Below, in pieces: positions 37,018 through 50,100 of a stretch of DNA of 64,000 bases. The position numbers and the translations under genes are program-made. Position 1 is the first letter of the stretch, and every line of letters begins with the position of its first letter. The notes below the pieces were generated by a model, which saw only the letters and a list, made by a program, of their open reading frames with translations, was not told where the DNA came from and made no database searches. The DNA is taken from NCBI GenBank assembly GCA_023159155.1, contig JAJNNX010000004.1, forward strand, positions 1,054,001 through 1,118,000, given 5' to 3'. Source of the DNA: Ustulina deusta. Lineage: Eukaryota; Ascomycota; Sordariomycetes; Xylariales; Xylariaceae.

Positions 37018-40000
37018 ATAGATACTATCTAGCTTTTTAATAATAGTAGTTATATATTAAGAATTATTAGTTAAAATAGCAACTATTATATAGTATTACT
37101 ACTAATAAACAATTTTAATAATTATTAGTTTATTATAGCGCTATCTATTAATATATATATTTATTTTTTTATTATATATATGTTTGTTTTAATATATTAT
37201 TAATATTTTTATTTTTTGTATATAGACTAATAAAGTTTAGGTTGCTGCTATATTATTAGTTAATATATAGATCCTGGTGCTTGCTAATATGCCTTTTATA
37301 TATTTAATTGTATTTATTCTCTACTAAAAAGGTTATTTTTGTATAGTTTTTATTTAGTTACGTAGTACTACTATTGCTATATATATAAAGAATGCTTATA
37401 TAGTACGTAGTAATTACTTATTTTATAGCTATTGCTAGATTATTAGGTTCTAAAGTAATATTTATGTAGTATACGTTTAATATTTGTATAGCGCTTGGTA
37501 TGATTATTATGTTTAAAAGGAAAGAAGTAAATTAGTTATATAATAAAAAAAATAAAAAAATAAAAAATAGAAAGGAGTGGTATTTATGTTTGTTTTTTTT
37601 TTTTAGAGTTAATTTATTATATATTACTTTTATATTTTTAACTTTTTTTTTTTTATAAATACTATAATTATATATAATTTTTTATGTTTTATTAATAAAT
37701 ATTTTTATTTATATAGTTAACTTGTTTATTAATACAAGGGTTTTTAATGCTTGGTTTAGTATTTTTTTTATAAACGTATTAGCTAGATTATTTTTGCTAT
37801 TGATCTATTATATTTCGGAGATTTCTTTTTTTTTGTATAATTTTTTTAATAATATAATATTAATTATTAGGCATTTTTTTTGCGTAGTGCTAAGTTTAAC
37901 AAAATAATTATATAACAATTTTAAATTAGAATATAAAACAGCTAAAATTAGGGGTAGTTATAGCATAGTTATAATTTTTAAAAATATTATATAAAAAGTA
38001 ATAATATTATCGAAGCTATTAATTATGTTATATAATTTATTTATAAGTATGCTTTTTATTACTTTTTTATATTTGTTTGAATTCTAGTATATAATATTTT
38101 AAATTTTTTTTATATAATATTTAGTTCTTAATATAATTATAAATCTAAATTAAAAGGTTATATTTATATTGTTTGCAAATAACCTATTTATAAAAATAAA
38201 CAGCTTTATATAATATAGGTCTATTAGTACAAAGGTTAAGCTGCAATTTTTATTATTTATTTATTACTAGATTTTTTGGTTTAAATTTTTAATATTATAT
38301 AGCTTAGGATATATAACTTGGGCAGTTATACATAGGTTATACGTTATTTCGGGCTAACAGATATTATTAATATATATATTTCTTGCTTGTTATAAAACGT
38401 ATTACTATATAAAATCAGTTATATAAGGGTTAATCTAGTCTAGTTAGTTTGTTTAGTTTTTTTAAATTAAAATAATATTTCTTTTAGATAAAAATATAAT
38501 TTGTCTACTATTAAACTTTATAAAGTAACCTAGCTAAAATATTTTTTTTGGTTTTATATAAAACTTAGCTTGTTATAATTTATATTCTTTTTTTTTTAAA
38601 AAGCTTAGCAATATAAAACTAAACATATTATTTATTTATAGTTTAGTAATACTAAAGTTGTTTAAAGGTCTTTTAATAAAAAGTAAGTATAAGTTATATA
38701 TAGAAATAATTATACTAAGCTTTTTATAGTAGTACTAATAGTATGTTTTGAATTAATATAAACCTGATTTAGCAAATCTATATAAAAGTTATATAATCTA
38801 TAGAATTATTTTATTAAAATATTTTAATTTTAGTTCGGATAATAGTTATATAAGGATTTTTTTGGCTAATTTGTTTTTTAATTATATATATATTTATATA
38901 ATGTTTTAAAGTTTGCCCAAAGCATTAAAATTGCAAATTAGAAAAAGTCCTAGTATAAATAGCAGTTTTTAGCTTATTTACTAGATTATTAGCAACTTAA
39001 TAAGCATTATTTCTTTTTTAGTATTATTATAGCTTTATATAATAAGTTAGGATTTTTTATATAGCTTAATTATTTTTTTTTTAATTTTTTATATAAGCTA
39101 GGACTTAAAAATATAAATATTGCTATATTTTGTTAGATTATATTTTATAAATTAGAATATACTTTATATAATAAGATTATTAATTTTAATAGCGTTAGAT
39201 TTTTTTAATAGGGCTCTAAGTATATTAATAATATTGTTTTTATATAGTTTAATAGCTAAGGCATAGTTTTATTTTTTTTAAGGGTTAAGAATAGTTAATT
39301 AATCTATTATATAAAGGTTATATAAAATATTAGAGTTTTTGGGGGTTGTTCGTGTTTTTTTTGTATAATAAGGGCTTAAAAAAGTTATATTTTTTTTTTT
39401 TTTTTTAATATATTTGTCCGAGATATTTTTTTTAGTTATATAATAATAAGGCTTAATTTATGTTTATTTAAACTTAATTAGGCTATTTATTAAATTAATA
39501 ATTATATTAGATCTTTTAATTAATTTGATTTTATATAGTTTATTTTAGCTTTTTTTCTTTTATTATATTATTATTTTGTTATATAAAGGCAACAAAAATA
39601 TATTATATAAAACTAGCTTGTTATACTAATTAATTGTATGGTTGATTTTAACCTTTGCTTTTTTGTTATATAATATTTTTATAGCTTTTTTGATTGCTTT
39701 AGTTTTTTATATAATATTAAGTAAAAAAAGTAAGTTCTAATTAATTCTAAGGTAAGCTCTAAAGATAAAAAGGGTTAGTACAAGGCTATTTAGCTTAGCA
39801 ATATTATTTAGAGCTTTGATTATTATTTAAAAGATTGATTTATTTTTTATATAATTACTAATTTTAGCTTTTAATATATTATATATATAGCAAAAGGGGC
39901 TATATACTTTTTTAATTTTGCTAATTATTTAATATGTTTTAATAAATATTATATAGTATTAAGTACTTATAATCTTTGCTTAGTTCTAAAATTTTTTAAA

Positions 40001-40062
40001 TAAAAAGTTTATATTTAAGTTATATATAATATAATTAAAAAGTTTTTAATATATATTAATTT

Positions 40063-40377
40063 TGTTGGAATAGTATTCTAGGTTAATTGTACGCTTTATT
40101 TGGACCATGGCCGAAGGCCATGGCATGGCTTATTTGGCTATGCTAGCCCATGGCTAGCCCAGGTGGCTAGGGGTCAGGTGGACCTTTCGTATTTGTATTC
40201 GTACGAATATAAAGGGGTATATCTGGTACCTTTTGCATCTGCCGAATAGTTCTTTTTTTTTCTTTTAATAAGGCATTAGATATAGTATAATAGATTGTAT
40301 AATATTTGCTTTAATAGATCTGCCCTTACGTACGGCACTATATACGCTTATACTACCCCGGGTAGACCTAACTAATA
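40063..40377 (+). repeat. 5' LTR of element F
   Basis: 315 bp, TGTTGGAATAG to CCTAACTAATA. It contains a strong hairpin CCATGGCC-GAA-GGCCATGG at 40105-40123 and GGCTAGC-type motifs. Confidence 0.88.
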
Positions 40378-41615
40378 CTAATTAATAAGTTAACCAAGAT
40401 TTATAAACTAGTAAAATTTTAAAGAAATAAAACGTTACTAAATGTTATATAATAATTCGAAAAGTTTCTGCCTAGCAGAAGACTTTTGGTTAAGTTGTAC
40501 GAAAGCCGAACAAAGTATGTTCTGTTTAGCAAACTTATTTTAGATGCTTTTTTATACGAGTTATCGAACTAGATTAGTATTTGGGTTTAATCTTTCGACC
40601 TCCCGCCCGGCAGGAATAAAAAAACAAATCGAACTAGTTATATTATTTTGTTTAGCGGAGCAAAAAATTAGCGCTAACTATAAAGCTATTTTTATATTTT
40701 TCTTTTTTGTATAGCTAGTATATAAAGGTTATATAACTAATATATAATTATTGTACGGCTGCTATATAAAGCCCTTTTATACTTTTGCTTCGATTAAATA
40801 ATTTATTTTTTGTAATGTTCTGCCTAGTAGGACCAAAAAAAAAAGTTGATTAATTTTATATAACTTTTTTATATATATAAAATAATTATAACTAATCTGT
40901 TTAATAAACTAGATTATAAAAATTAACTATAAGCTTTACTATAATTTTTACTTTTTATATAACTTATACTTTATATAGCTACTTATTAATTTTGCTATAA
41001 AATAGACTTATAAAAGTACTTAAATATATTTTTTAATAATTTATTATATAAACTAGCTAAATAACCTTTAGACTACCTGTTATACGTAAGCTAAGCAATA
41101 AATAACTTTTATATATAGCCCTATACAATTCTAGACCTTGTACGACCAGGCTATACTACTTAAATCTAAAAGCCCTAATTAAGCTTTTTGGACCCTATAA
41201 CCCCCCCTTTTGTATAACTCGCGTACAAAGGACCTTTGAACACCCTTTTTGGTGCCTAACCTATTGGTGTTGACCAGACCCCCTTTTTTTCTCCCGTACG
41301 TATATATTTTTGACTTTGTACGGGATAGACTGTTCGGCACTTAATTTTTCCTTTGGTGCCTATACCCCCTTTTCTCCCTTTTTCTCCCGCCTTTCGTACG
41401 AATTACGTACGAAGACCTTTTGAATACTTCTCCGTACGGCTGCTTTTTGACCCGTACGGAACGGACCCCTTACCCCCCCCCCCTTCGGCTAATACCTATA
41501 CAGACCTGTTTAACAAATTGAAAAAAAAAAAAAAAAAATAGAGTCAGAAAGGTATTAGTAATACCGAGAACCCCCTGTTAACCCGTTGTACGAATAGCTA
41601 AATGACCGAACAGGA

Positions 41616-41739
41616 GGGCTAGCTATTCGAAGGGCTAGCCGAGCAGTTGGGCCAGCCATACGGAAGGGCTGGCCGAATAGGTGGGCCAGCTATACGGAAA
41701 AGCTAGCTGTATAGAGGGCTAGCTAGTTGGAGGGCTAGC
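41616..41739. repeat. Array of eight GGGCTAGC-like motifs, 16-17-bp spacing
   Basis: Motifs begin at 41616, 41632, 41649, 41666, 41683, 41700, 41716 and 41732. The core is GCTAGC (palindrome) or its variants GCCAGC and GCTGGC. Spacers are short and share ATACGGAA-like words. The same core occurs in the LTRs of element F. Confidence 0.8.
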
Positions 41740-41869
41740 TGTACGAAAAGTTTTTGTTTGTTATTTTTAGTATTAGGTAGAGTTATAGTTTTTACCGAAC
41801 GTAGATTTTTATATTTAGTTTTGTTTGTATGATTAACCTAGCAACGTAACAAAAAGTAAAAATAGTTAG

Positions 41870-42184
41870 TATTAAAATAGTATTCTAGGTTAATCGTACG
41901 CTTTATTTGGACCATGGCCGAAGGCCATAGCATGGCCCATTTGGCCATGCTAGCCTATGGCTAGCCTAGGTGGCTAGGGGTTAGGTGGACCTTTCGTATT
42001 CATATTTGTACAAATATAAAGGGGTATATCTGGCACCTCTTGCACCTGCCGAATAGTTCTTTTTTTTTTTTTTAATAAAGCATTAGATATAGTATAATAG
42101 ATTGTATAGTGTTTGCCTTAATAGATCTGCCCTTGCGTACGGCACTATATATGCTTATACTACCCCGGGTAGACCTAACCAACA
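41870..42184 (+). repeat. 3' LTR of element F
   Basis: 315 bp, the same length as the 5' LTR; starts TATTAAAATAG (mutated TGTTGGAATAG) and ends CCTAACCAACA. Confidence 0.88.
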
Positions 42185-45100
42185 AATTTAGTATTTATAT
42201 AGCGCTTTTTAAATATTTTATATAAATATTAATTTAAAAAAAGTTATTGTTTAAAAAAATATAGTAGTATTAATAATATAAAAAATTTATTTATTATTTA
42301 TTTATATAGTATTAATTATAATTTTATAATTAAAATTATAATTATTTTTAATTAAAAACTTAAATTATTAAAATATTAAGTTATATAATTAATAGTAGTA
42401 ATAGAATTTTTGGATTTTTTTTAGAATTAAATAGTTAATATTATGTTTTATATAACTAAGTATTATATGTAGTTTTTTTATATGAAGGTGTTTAAATTAG
42501 TAGTATAGCTGCTATAGTTCTGTTTTAATAAAATATAGTCTAGTTTTATATAGATTTATATTAAAGAATAGGTATTTTTATTTATATATAATAAAAATAG
42601 TTTTTTTGTTTTTTTATATAATAATATTTTTTATATTATTAAAGTATATTTATAAACAGTTTATATTTTTTAGCAAAAAAAAGAATAGCGTTAGGCTATT
42701 TAGAATATAGTATATTGTTATATTAAAGAAATTATTTATTTGTATAGTGCTTATAGCAGTAATTATATTATTACTATTAAACTTAATATTTGTGCTACCT
42801 AAGGTTTAGTTTATTTTTATATAAAAATAAAATCTAAAATAAGCTTTTAACTATACTTTTTTTACTATTAAATAATTTGAAGCGTTTATATTTTAGAGTT
42901 TGCTTTAGTACTTTATATAATATTAATTATTAAAAATAAACTAGTTAAATAATATATTTATTTTATAGTTTTAAATATTTTTTTTAATTATATAGTAAAT
43001 AAAAATATTATTTATAAAAAATTAAGTTAATTAACTACTAGATTTTTTGTTAAGTTTTTTATTATTTTTGTCCGATTTAAAATATTTTTTATATTTTATT
43101 AGAAATACTAAAAATTTATTAAATATAAAAATACTATTATTAATTATTTTATATAAGTTAAAATATTAGTTTTTTATATAAGCTTATTTCTAAAGTATAT
43201 GTTTGGTTAATTAATAATCTTTTTTGTGGCATATAAAATATTTTTTGTTTATATAGTAATTTTAGCTGCTTTGGTTTTTTAATTAGTTTTTTTATATGTT
43301 TGGCCTGTTTAAAGGTCTAAAGTATCTGTACTGCTAGCTTTTTATATAGTTCTTTTGGTTATATTTCTTATTTGTATAATAGGCCTTATAGTTTTTTTGT
43401 ATAAAATACTTTAATAAATTGTCTGTTATTATGTAAATATATATTTTAAAGTTTAAAAAGAAACTTTTATATAAAGGCTTATAAAATATAAGTATTATAG
43501 CTAATTCTAGTATTTTTTAATATATTTATATAATAATTATATTAAGTTAGATTTTTTTTTAGTAGTTTGCGCTAAATATTTTTTGTACTTTTGTAAGCTT
43601 ATTAATTATGATTTTTAGTACTTTATATAATGCTAGATCTAGGTTTTTTTTTTTTTTTATATAAATATAATTGTAGTCTAGTTAGTTTAGTATTAACTAT
43701 AGTTTATATTAGTATTAAAATAAGCGTTTATTATATAATAGATTTTATTCCAAGTTTTATTAGGTTTAATATAATAAATAAAAAAGTTTTTTATATAACT
43801 TTTTAAAATAGTTAAAAATATAGTATAATATTAGTTTTTTATAATTTTAAGCTATTAATAAATATTTATAAATAGATATGCTTTATTATAGAATAAATTA
43901 TATAGCTTATTTATATAGTTCTTTTTTTATTTTTTTATTTTTTAAAAAATTGTATATTTTTTTAAAAAGATTATTTTGTTTTATATGTTTTTTATAAAAA
44001 GTAGGTCTAAAAAAAGATTACTAGCTATTAGGTCTAATATTATATAAAAGTATACCTATTATATAAAGGTTTAAAAGGGGTTATAAATAATAAAATATTT
44101 ATATATTAGCTAAAAATTAAGTTTATAGCTTGCTTTTGTTATATAATTATATATAGGTTTAAAAATATTTTAAAACTTAATAGTAAGTTATATAAACTAG
44201 GCAGTATGGTTTTTAAAAGTATAAAATTATATATTTTAAATAAGATTAAGCTATATAAGTTCTAAATATTTGATTTTTAATTTTTGTTTTGTTTATATAA
44301 TAGGCTTAAAAGCTAGAGTAAGCTAAAGGGTAAAAATAAGTTAAGAAATAAAAATAAGCTAAAAGAAAATAGGTTAAAATTATTAATTTAGTATAAAAAA
44401 AACTAAAAGCTATTATATAAAAAGTAATAAAATAGATTAAATAATTAAAAGCTTAGGGAAATTTTTAATTAGTTTAAATTTATTTTATATAATTTAAATA
44501 AAGATTTTTATATATATATTTAGGTTTATTTATAGTTATATTTTTTTATATATAATAATATTATAAAGTTTTATATAAATATTTATATAAAATTTTTTAA
44601 AATATTTAAATATTTATTTTATAAAATCTTTTTTGTATATTTTTTAAAATATTTATTTATTATTAATTATATAATTATATTTTTTGATCTAATAAATTAT
44701 ATATATATTAAATATTAGTTTTGTTATATTATTTAGATTAATAGGTTTATTTTAGTATTAAAAGTTAAATATTTTTTATATATTTTTTAAGCTAATATTA
44801 AGTTTTTATATAATCTTTTTATATATAAATTATAAATATGCTTTAGTAGTTTTTTATATATTATATAATATATTTAATACTATAGTAAAAAAAAAAAAAA
44901 AAAAAAAACTATTTAATTATTATATAATAGTATAATTAAAAATAGTATAATTATTTATTATTTTTGTTTTTTTTATATAATATTTTTAATACTTTTTATA
45001 AAAAGTTAATATTTATATATTAAAAATTAAATTTTTATTATTTTTTTTATAATAATTAAATATATTTAAGTATTTTATAATATAAAATATTTATTTTATT

Positions 45101-45267
45101 TTATATAATATTATTAATGCTTTTTTATAATAAAGTAATATTATATAATAAAAATTTTAAAATATAATATAAAAACTTATTTATATAAGTTTGATTTTAT
45201 TATTATTTTTGCTAATTTATAATTTTTTTTTATAATTTTTTTAAATATTTTTATAATTATTAATTAA

Positions 45268-45561
45268 TATTAAATAAGCTTTATATAATATATTATATAT
45301 AAAATAAATAATATATATAAATAAAATATAATATATTATATTATATTATTTATATAAAAAAAAAAAATATTTATATAAAACATAAGTTTTTTATATTTAT
45401 GTAAGAACTTATGCTATTATATAAGTTAATATAATAAAAAGGAAGTAAGGTCCTTTTTGTCCGGCCGAAGTCCGGCTAACATCCGTACAAAAGCCGAGCG
45501 TGAACTTGCACTCCGTGCGAGTTACACAATAATGTTGTAACTAATGCTAGTTATTCTAACA
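45268..45561 (-). repeat. 5' LTR of Copia copy A
   Basis: About 294 bp, ending TTATTCTAACA. Its right half is hardly mutated (GTCCGGCCGAAGTCCGGC and CACTCCGTGCGAG remain), while its left half is fully AT-rich. Confidence 0.85.
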
Positions 45562-46206
45562 TATATATTAATAACTCGGAATTATAAAAGATTAATACTA
45601 TGTAATATTTTTAATAATTTTTAAAAATTATATAAAAGATTATTTTATATACTAGATTAAGCCTCATAAAACCTAGCATAAAATCTACTATATAATAAAT
45701 ACTTATTTTAATATTAATATAAACTATAGTTAATATTAAGCTAATTAAACTATAATTATATTTATATAAATAAATAAAAATATCTAGATATAGTATTATA
45801 TAAAATATTAAATCTTATACTTAATAAGCTTTTAAAAATATAACAAGTATTTGGTATAAATTATTAAAAAAAAATCAAGTTAAATATAACTATTATATAA
45901 ATATACTAAAAAGTTTTAGAATTAGTTATAGCTTTTATACTCTAAAAGCTAATAAACAAAAGTTTATTTTTTATTTTTTAAATATATATTTAGATAATAT
46001 TAAACAATATCTTAAAAAGCTTTATATAAAAAAATAATAATATTTACTTTATTAACAAGAGATATAACTAAAACTACTATATAAAAAGCTAATAATATAG
46101 ATTTTTTAGATTATTAAGCAGGCTAAGTATATAATAAAATTACTAAAAAGATTAAAAAAGCTAGAATTACTATATAAATAAAAAATGCTTTATATATTAT
46201 AAAAAG
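45562..46206 (+). mobile_element. Copia family 2, copy D, left fragment
   Basis: Matches about 56425-57070 of copy C on the plus strand. It begins abruptly at the LTR of copy A, so D's own 5' LTR and first part are missing, and it ends where copy B is inserted (duplication AAAAG at 46202-46206). Confidence 0.75.
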
Positions 46207-46509
46207 TGTTAAATGGGCTATATACGATATATCGTACGTAAAACAAATAACGCGCGTAGATAAAATACAATGTATTATACTATATTATCTATAAAAAAAA
46301 AAAAAAAAAAAAGAATGTTTGTACAAAGTATAAGTTTTTTATATTTATATAAAAGCTTACGCTATTATATGAGCTAATATAACAAAAAAGAAGTAAAGTC
46401 CCTTTTGTCCGGCCGAAGTCCAGCTAATATCCGTATAATAGCTAAGCGTAAATTCGTATTTTATATAAGTTATATAATAAAGTTATAACTAATGCTAGTT
46501 ATTCTAATA
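46207..46509 (-). repeat. 3' LTR of Copia copy B
   Basis: About 303 bp, starting TGTTAAATGGGC on the plus strand and ending ATTCTAATA. Confidence 0.85.
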
Positions 46510-47062
46510 TTAGCTATTTTTCTTTTTAGTTATAACTGCTTATTGTATAAAAAAAACCAAAAAAATAACTATATAACTGCTTAAATATATATATAAAAGT
46601 TTAACTACTAAAAAAGCAACTAGATTAGCAATTTAATTTATATATATAATTATTAAATCAATAGATCATTTTTTTCTAATAAAGTTATGCAACAATATTG
46701 CAAAACTATTACTTTAGCTATATAGTTAGTTAAAAATTATAAGTTAAACATTATTTAGTAACTATTTAAATTAAAGCTAAATATTTGTTTTTGCCCTATA
46801 TAATAGCAAAGTTTATAATTAGCTAGCTTGTCTGATTGGTAGGCCTTGTACGGGCAGTTGCCAATTAAAAGCCCTTAAAATTACTTATATTTAATTAATT
46901 AGGCAGGTTATTTGTATAAAAAAAAGTTAACTAATTAAAAGTCAGGTTAGCTCGTATATAAAAAAACTTGCATATAAAAAAATGCTCGAATTTCCTATTG
47001 CTCTTTGTTCATTTGTTATCTTTTAAAATTTTCTGTTTTGTATATCTGCCTATTTTTATATG

Positions 47063-47101
<39 letters not shown>

Positions 47102-50100
47102 ATAAACGCTATCTAGCTTTTTAGTAATAATAGTTATATACTAAAAATTATTAGCTAAAATAATAACTATTATATAGTATTACTACTAATAAATAATCCT
47201 AACAATTGTTGGCTTATTATAGCGCTATATATTAATATATATGTTTATTTTTTTGTTATATATATGTTTATTTTAATATATTATTAATATTTTTTGCTTT
47301 TTATATATAAACTAATAAAGCTTAACTTGCTATTATATTATTAATTAATATATAGATTTAGGTGCTTACTAATATATCTTTTGTATATTTAATTATATTT
47401 ATTTTTTGTTAAAAAAATTATTTTTGTATAGTTCTTATCTAGTTGTGCAGTACTACTATTGCTATATATATAAAAAATGTTTATATAATACGTAGTAGTT
47501 ATTTATTCTATAGCTATTGCTAGATTATTAGGTTTTAAAGTAATATTTATATAGTGTATGTTTAGCGTTTGTATAGCGCTTAGTACAATTATTACGTTTA
47601 AAAAAAAAAAGTAAATTAGTTATATAATAAGGAAAATAAAAAAATAAAAAATAAAAAGAAGTAGCGTTTATATTTGTTTTTTTTTTTAAATTAATTTATT
47701 ATATATTACTTTTATACTTTTACCTTTTTTTTTTTTATAAATATTATAATTATATATAATTTCCTATATTTTATTAATAAACGTTTCTATTTGTATAGTT
47801 AATTTATTTATTAATACAAAAGTTTTTAATGCTTAGTTTAGTATTTTTTTTATAAACGTATTAGCTAGATTATTTTTGCTATTAATCTATTATATTTTAG
47901 AAATTTTTTATCTTTTGTACGATTTTTTTAATAATATAATATTAATTATTAGGCGTTTTTTTTATATAATGCCAAGCTTAATAAAACAATTATATAATAA
48001 TTTTAAATTAGAATATAAAATAGCTAGAATTAAAAATAGTTATAGTATAATTATAATTTTTAAAAATATTATATAAAAAGTAATAGTACTATTAAAACTA
48101 TTAACTATATTATATAATTTATTTATAAATATATTTTTAGTTATTTTTTTATATTTGCTTAAATTCTAATATATAATAATTTTTTTAATTTTAAAGCTCA
48201 AAATTTTTTTTATATAACGTTTAGTTCTTAATATAATTATAAATCTAAGTTAAAAAGTTATATTTATATTATTTATAAATAACCTGTTTATAAAAATAAA
48301 TAATTTTATATAATATAAGTTTATTAATATAAAAATTAGACCGCAATTCTTATTATTTGTTTATTATTAAATCTTTTAGTTCAAATTTTTAATATTATAT
48401 GGTTTAAGATATATAACTTAAGTAGCTATATATAAGTTATACGCTACTTTAAGCTAGCAAATATTACTAATATATATACTTTTTGTTTATTACAAAATAT
48501 ATTACTATATAAAATCAGTTATATAAAAGTTAATCTAATCTAATTAGTTTGTTTAGCTTTTCTAAGTTAAAATAATATTTTTTTTGGATAAAAATATAAT
48601 ATATTTGCTATTAAACTTTATAAAATAACCTAGCTAAAATATTTTTTTTAGTTTTATATAAAATTTAGCTTACTATAATTTATATTTTTTTTTTAAAAAA
48701 AGCCTAGTAATACAAAGTTAAATATATTATTTATTTATAATCTAATAATATTAAAGTTATTTAAAGGTCCTTTAATAAAAAGTAGGCATAGGTTATATAT
48801 AAAAATAATTATACCAAACTTTTTATAGTAATACTAATAATATATTTTAAACTAATATAAATTTGATTCAGCAAGTTTATATAAAGGTTATATAATTTAT
48901 AAAATTGTTTTATTAAAATATTTTAATTTTAGTTCGGATAATAGTTATATAAAGATTTTTTAGCTAATTTATTTTTTAATTATATATATGTTTATATAAT
49001 ATTTTAAAGTTTGCTTAAAATATTAAAGTTATAAATTAAAAAAAGTTTTAATATAAATAGTAATCTTTAGTTTATTTACTAAATTGTTAGCAACTAAATA
49101 AATATTATTTCTTTTTTAGTATTGTTATAGCTTTATATAATAAGTTAGAACTTTTTGTATAGCTTAGTTATTTTTTTTTAATTTTTTATATAAGCTAGAA
49201 TTTAAAAATATAAATATTGCTATATTTTGTTAGATTATATTTTATAAATTAGAATATGCTTTATACAACAAAATTATTAATTTTAGTAGTATTGGATTTT
49301 TTAAATAAAGCTTTAGGTATATTAATAATGCTATTTTTATATAGCTTAATAACTAGGGCATAGTTCTATTTTTTTTTAAAAGTTAAAAATAGTTAATTAA
49401 TTTATTATATAAAAATTATACAAAATATTATAGCTTTTAAAAATTATTTATGTTTTTTTTATATAATAAAAGCTTAAAAAAGTTATATTTTTTTTTTTTT
49501 TAATATATTTATCCGAAATATTTTTTTTAGTTATATAATAATAAAGCTTAATTTATATTTACTTAAACTTAATTAAGCTATTTATTAAATTAATAATTAT
49601 ATTAGATCTTTTAATTAATTTAATTTTGTATAGTCTATTTTAGCTTTTTTTTTTCCGCTATATTATTATTTTGTTATATAAAAGCAATAAAAATATATTA
49701 TATAAAGCTAGCCCGTTATATTAATTAATTATACAGTTAATTTTAATTTTTGCTTTTTTGTTACATAACATTTTTATAGCTTTTTTAATTGCTTTAGCTT
49801 TTTATATAATATTAAATAAAAAAAATAAGTCCTAACTAATTTTAAAATAAGCTTTAAAAACAAAAAAGGTTAATATAAAGCTGTTTAGTCTAGTAGTATT
49901 ATTTAAAGCTTTAATTACTATTTAAAAAATTAACTTATTTTTTGTATAATTATTAATTTTAGCTTTTAATATATTATATATATAGTAAAAAAGGCTATAT
50001 ACTTTTTTGATTTTGCTAATCGTTTAGTACGCTTTAATAAGTATTACATAGCACTAAGTACTTATAATCCTTGCTTAGTTCTAAAATTTTTCGAACAAAA

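Larger units (their letters stand above)
40063..42184 (+). mobile_element. Non-autonomous LTR element F (TRIM/LARD-like), 2.1 kb
   Basis: Two 315-bp LTRs flank a 1,492-bp interior; a perfect 5-bp duplication AATTT lies at 40058-40062 and 42185-42189, and copies B and C show the empty site. The LTR carries a TATAAA-type box (near 40208), suggesting plus orientation. No gag or pol remnant was recognised, and the interior is less mutated than the Copia around it. It contains a poly-C run, a poly-A run near 41520 and an 8-unit palindromic array. It probably used proteins of another element. Confidence 0.85.
36132..45561 (-). mobile_element. Copia family 2, copy A, RIP-degraded
   Basis: A minus-strand copy with LTRs at both ends and an interior collinear with copies B and C. 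Without the inserted element F (40063-42184) it is about 7.3 kb, like B and C. In C the coding strand can be read: integrase precedes RT and RNase H, so the family is Copia. The flanks do not form a target duplication (AAAAA at left, TATAT at right), and the two sides belong to different elements (Gypsy and copy D), so the ends were joined by rearrangement or a deletion. Confidence 0.85.

Noticed and set aside
37722..37907. Open frame on plus strand, similar to frames at 47876-48076 (plus) and 60187-60459 (minus)
   Set aside because: All three lie antisense to the RNase H region of Copia family 2; in copy C the opposite strand reads as RNase H remnants (LCSNSKLLYNC). They repeat only because the element repeats.
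41353..41541. Open frame in element F
   Set aside because: It runs through poly-C and poly-A and has no similarity to gag or pol; likely chance.
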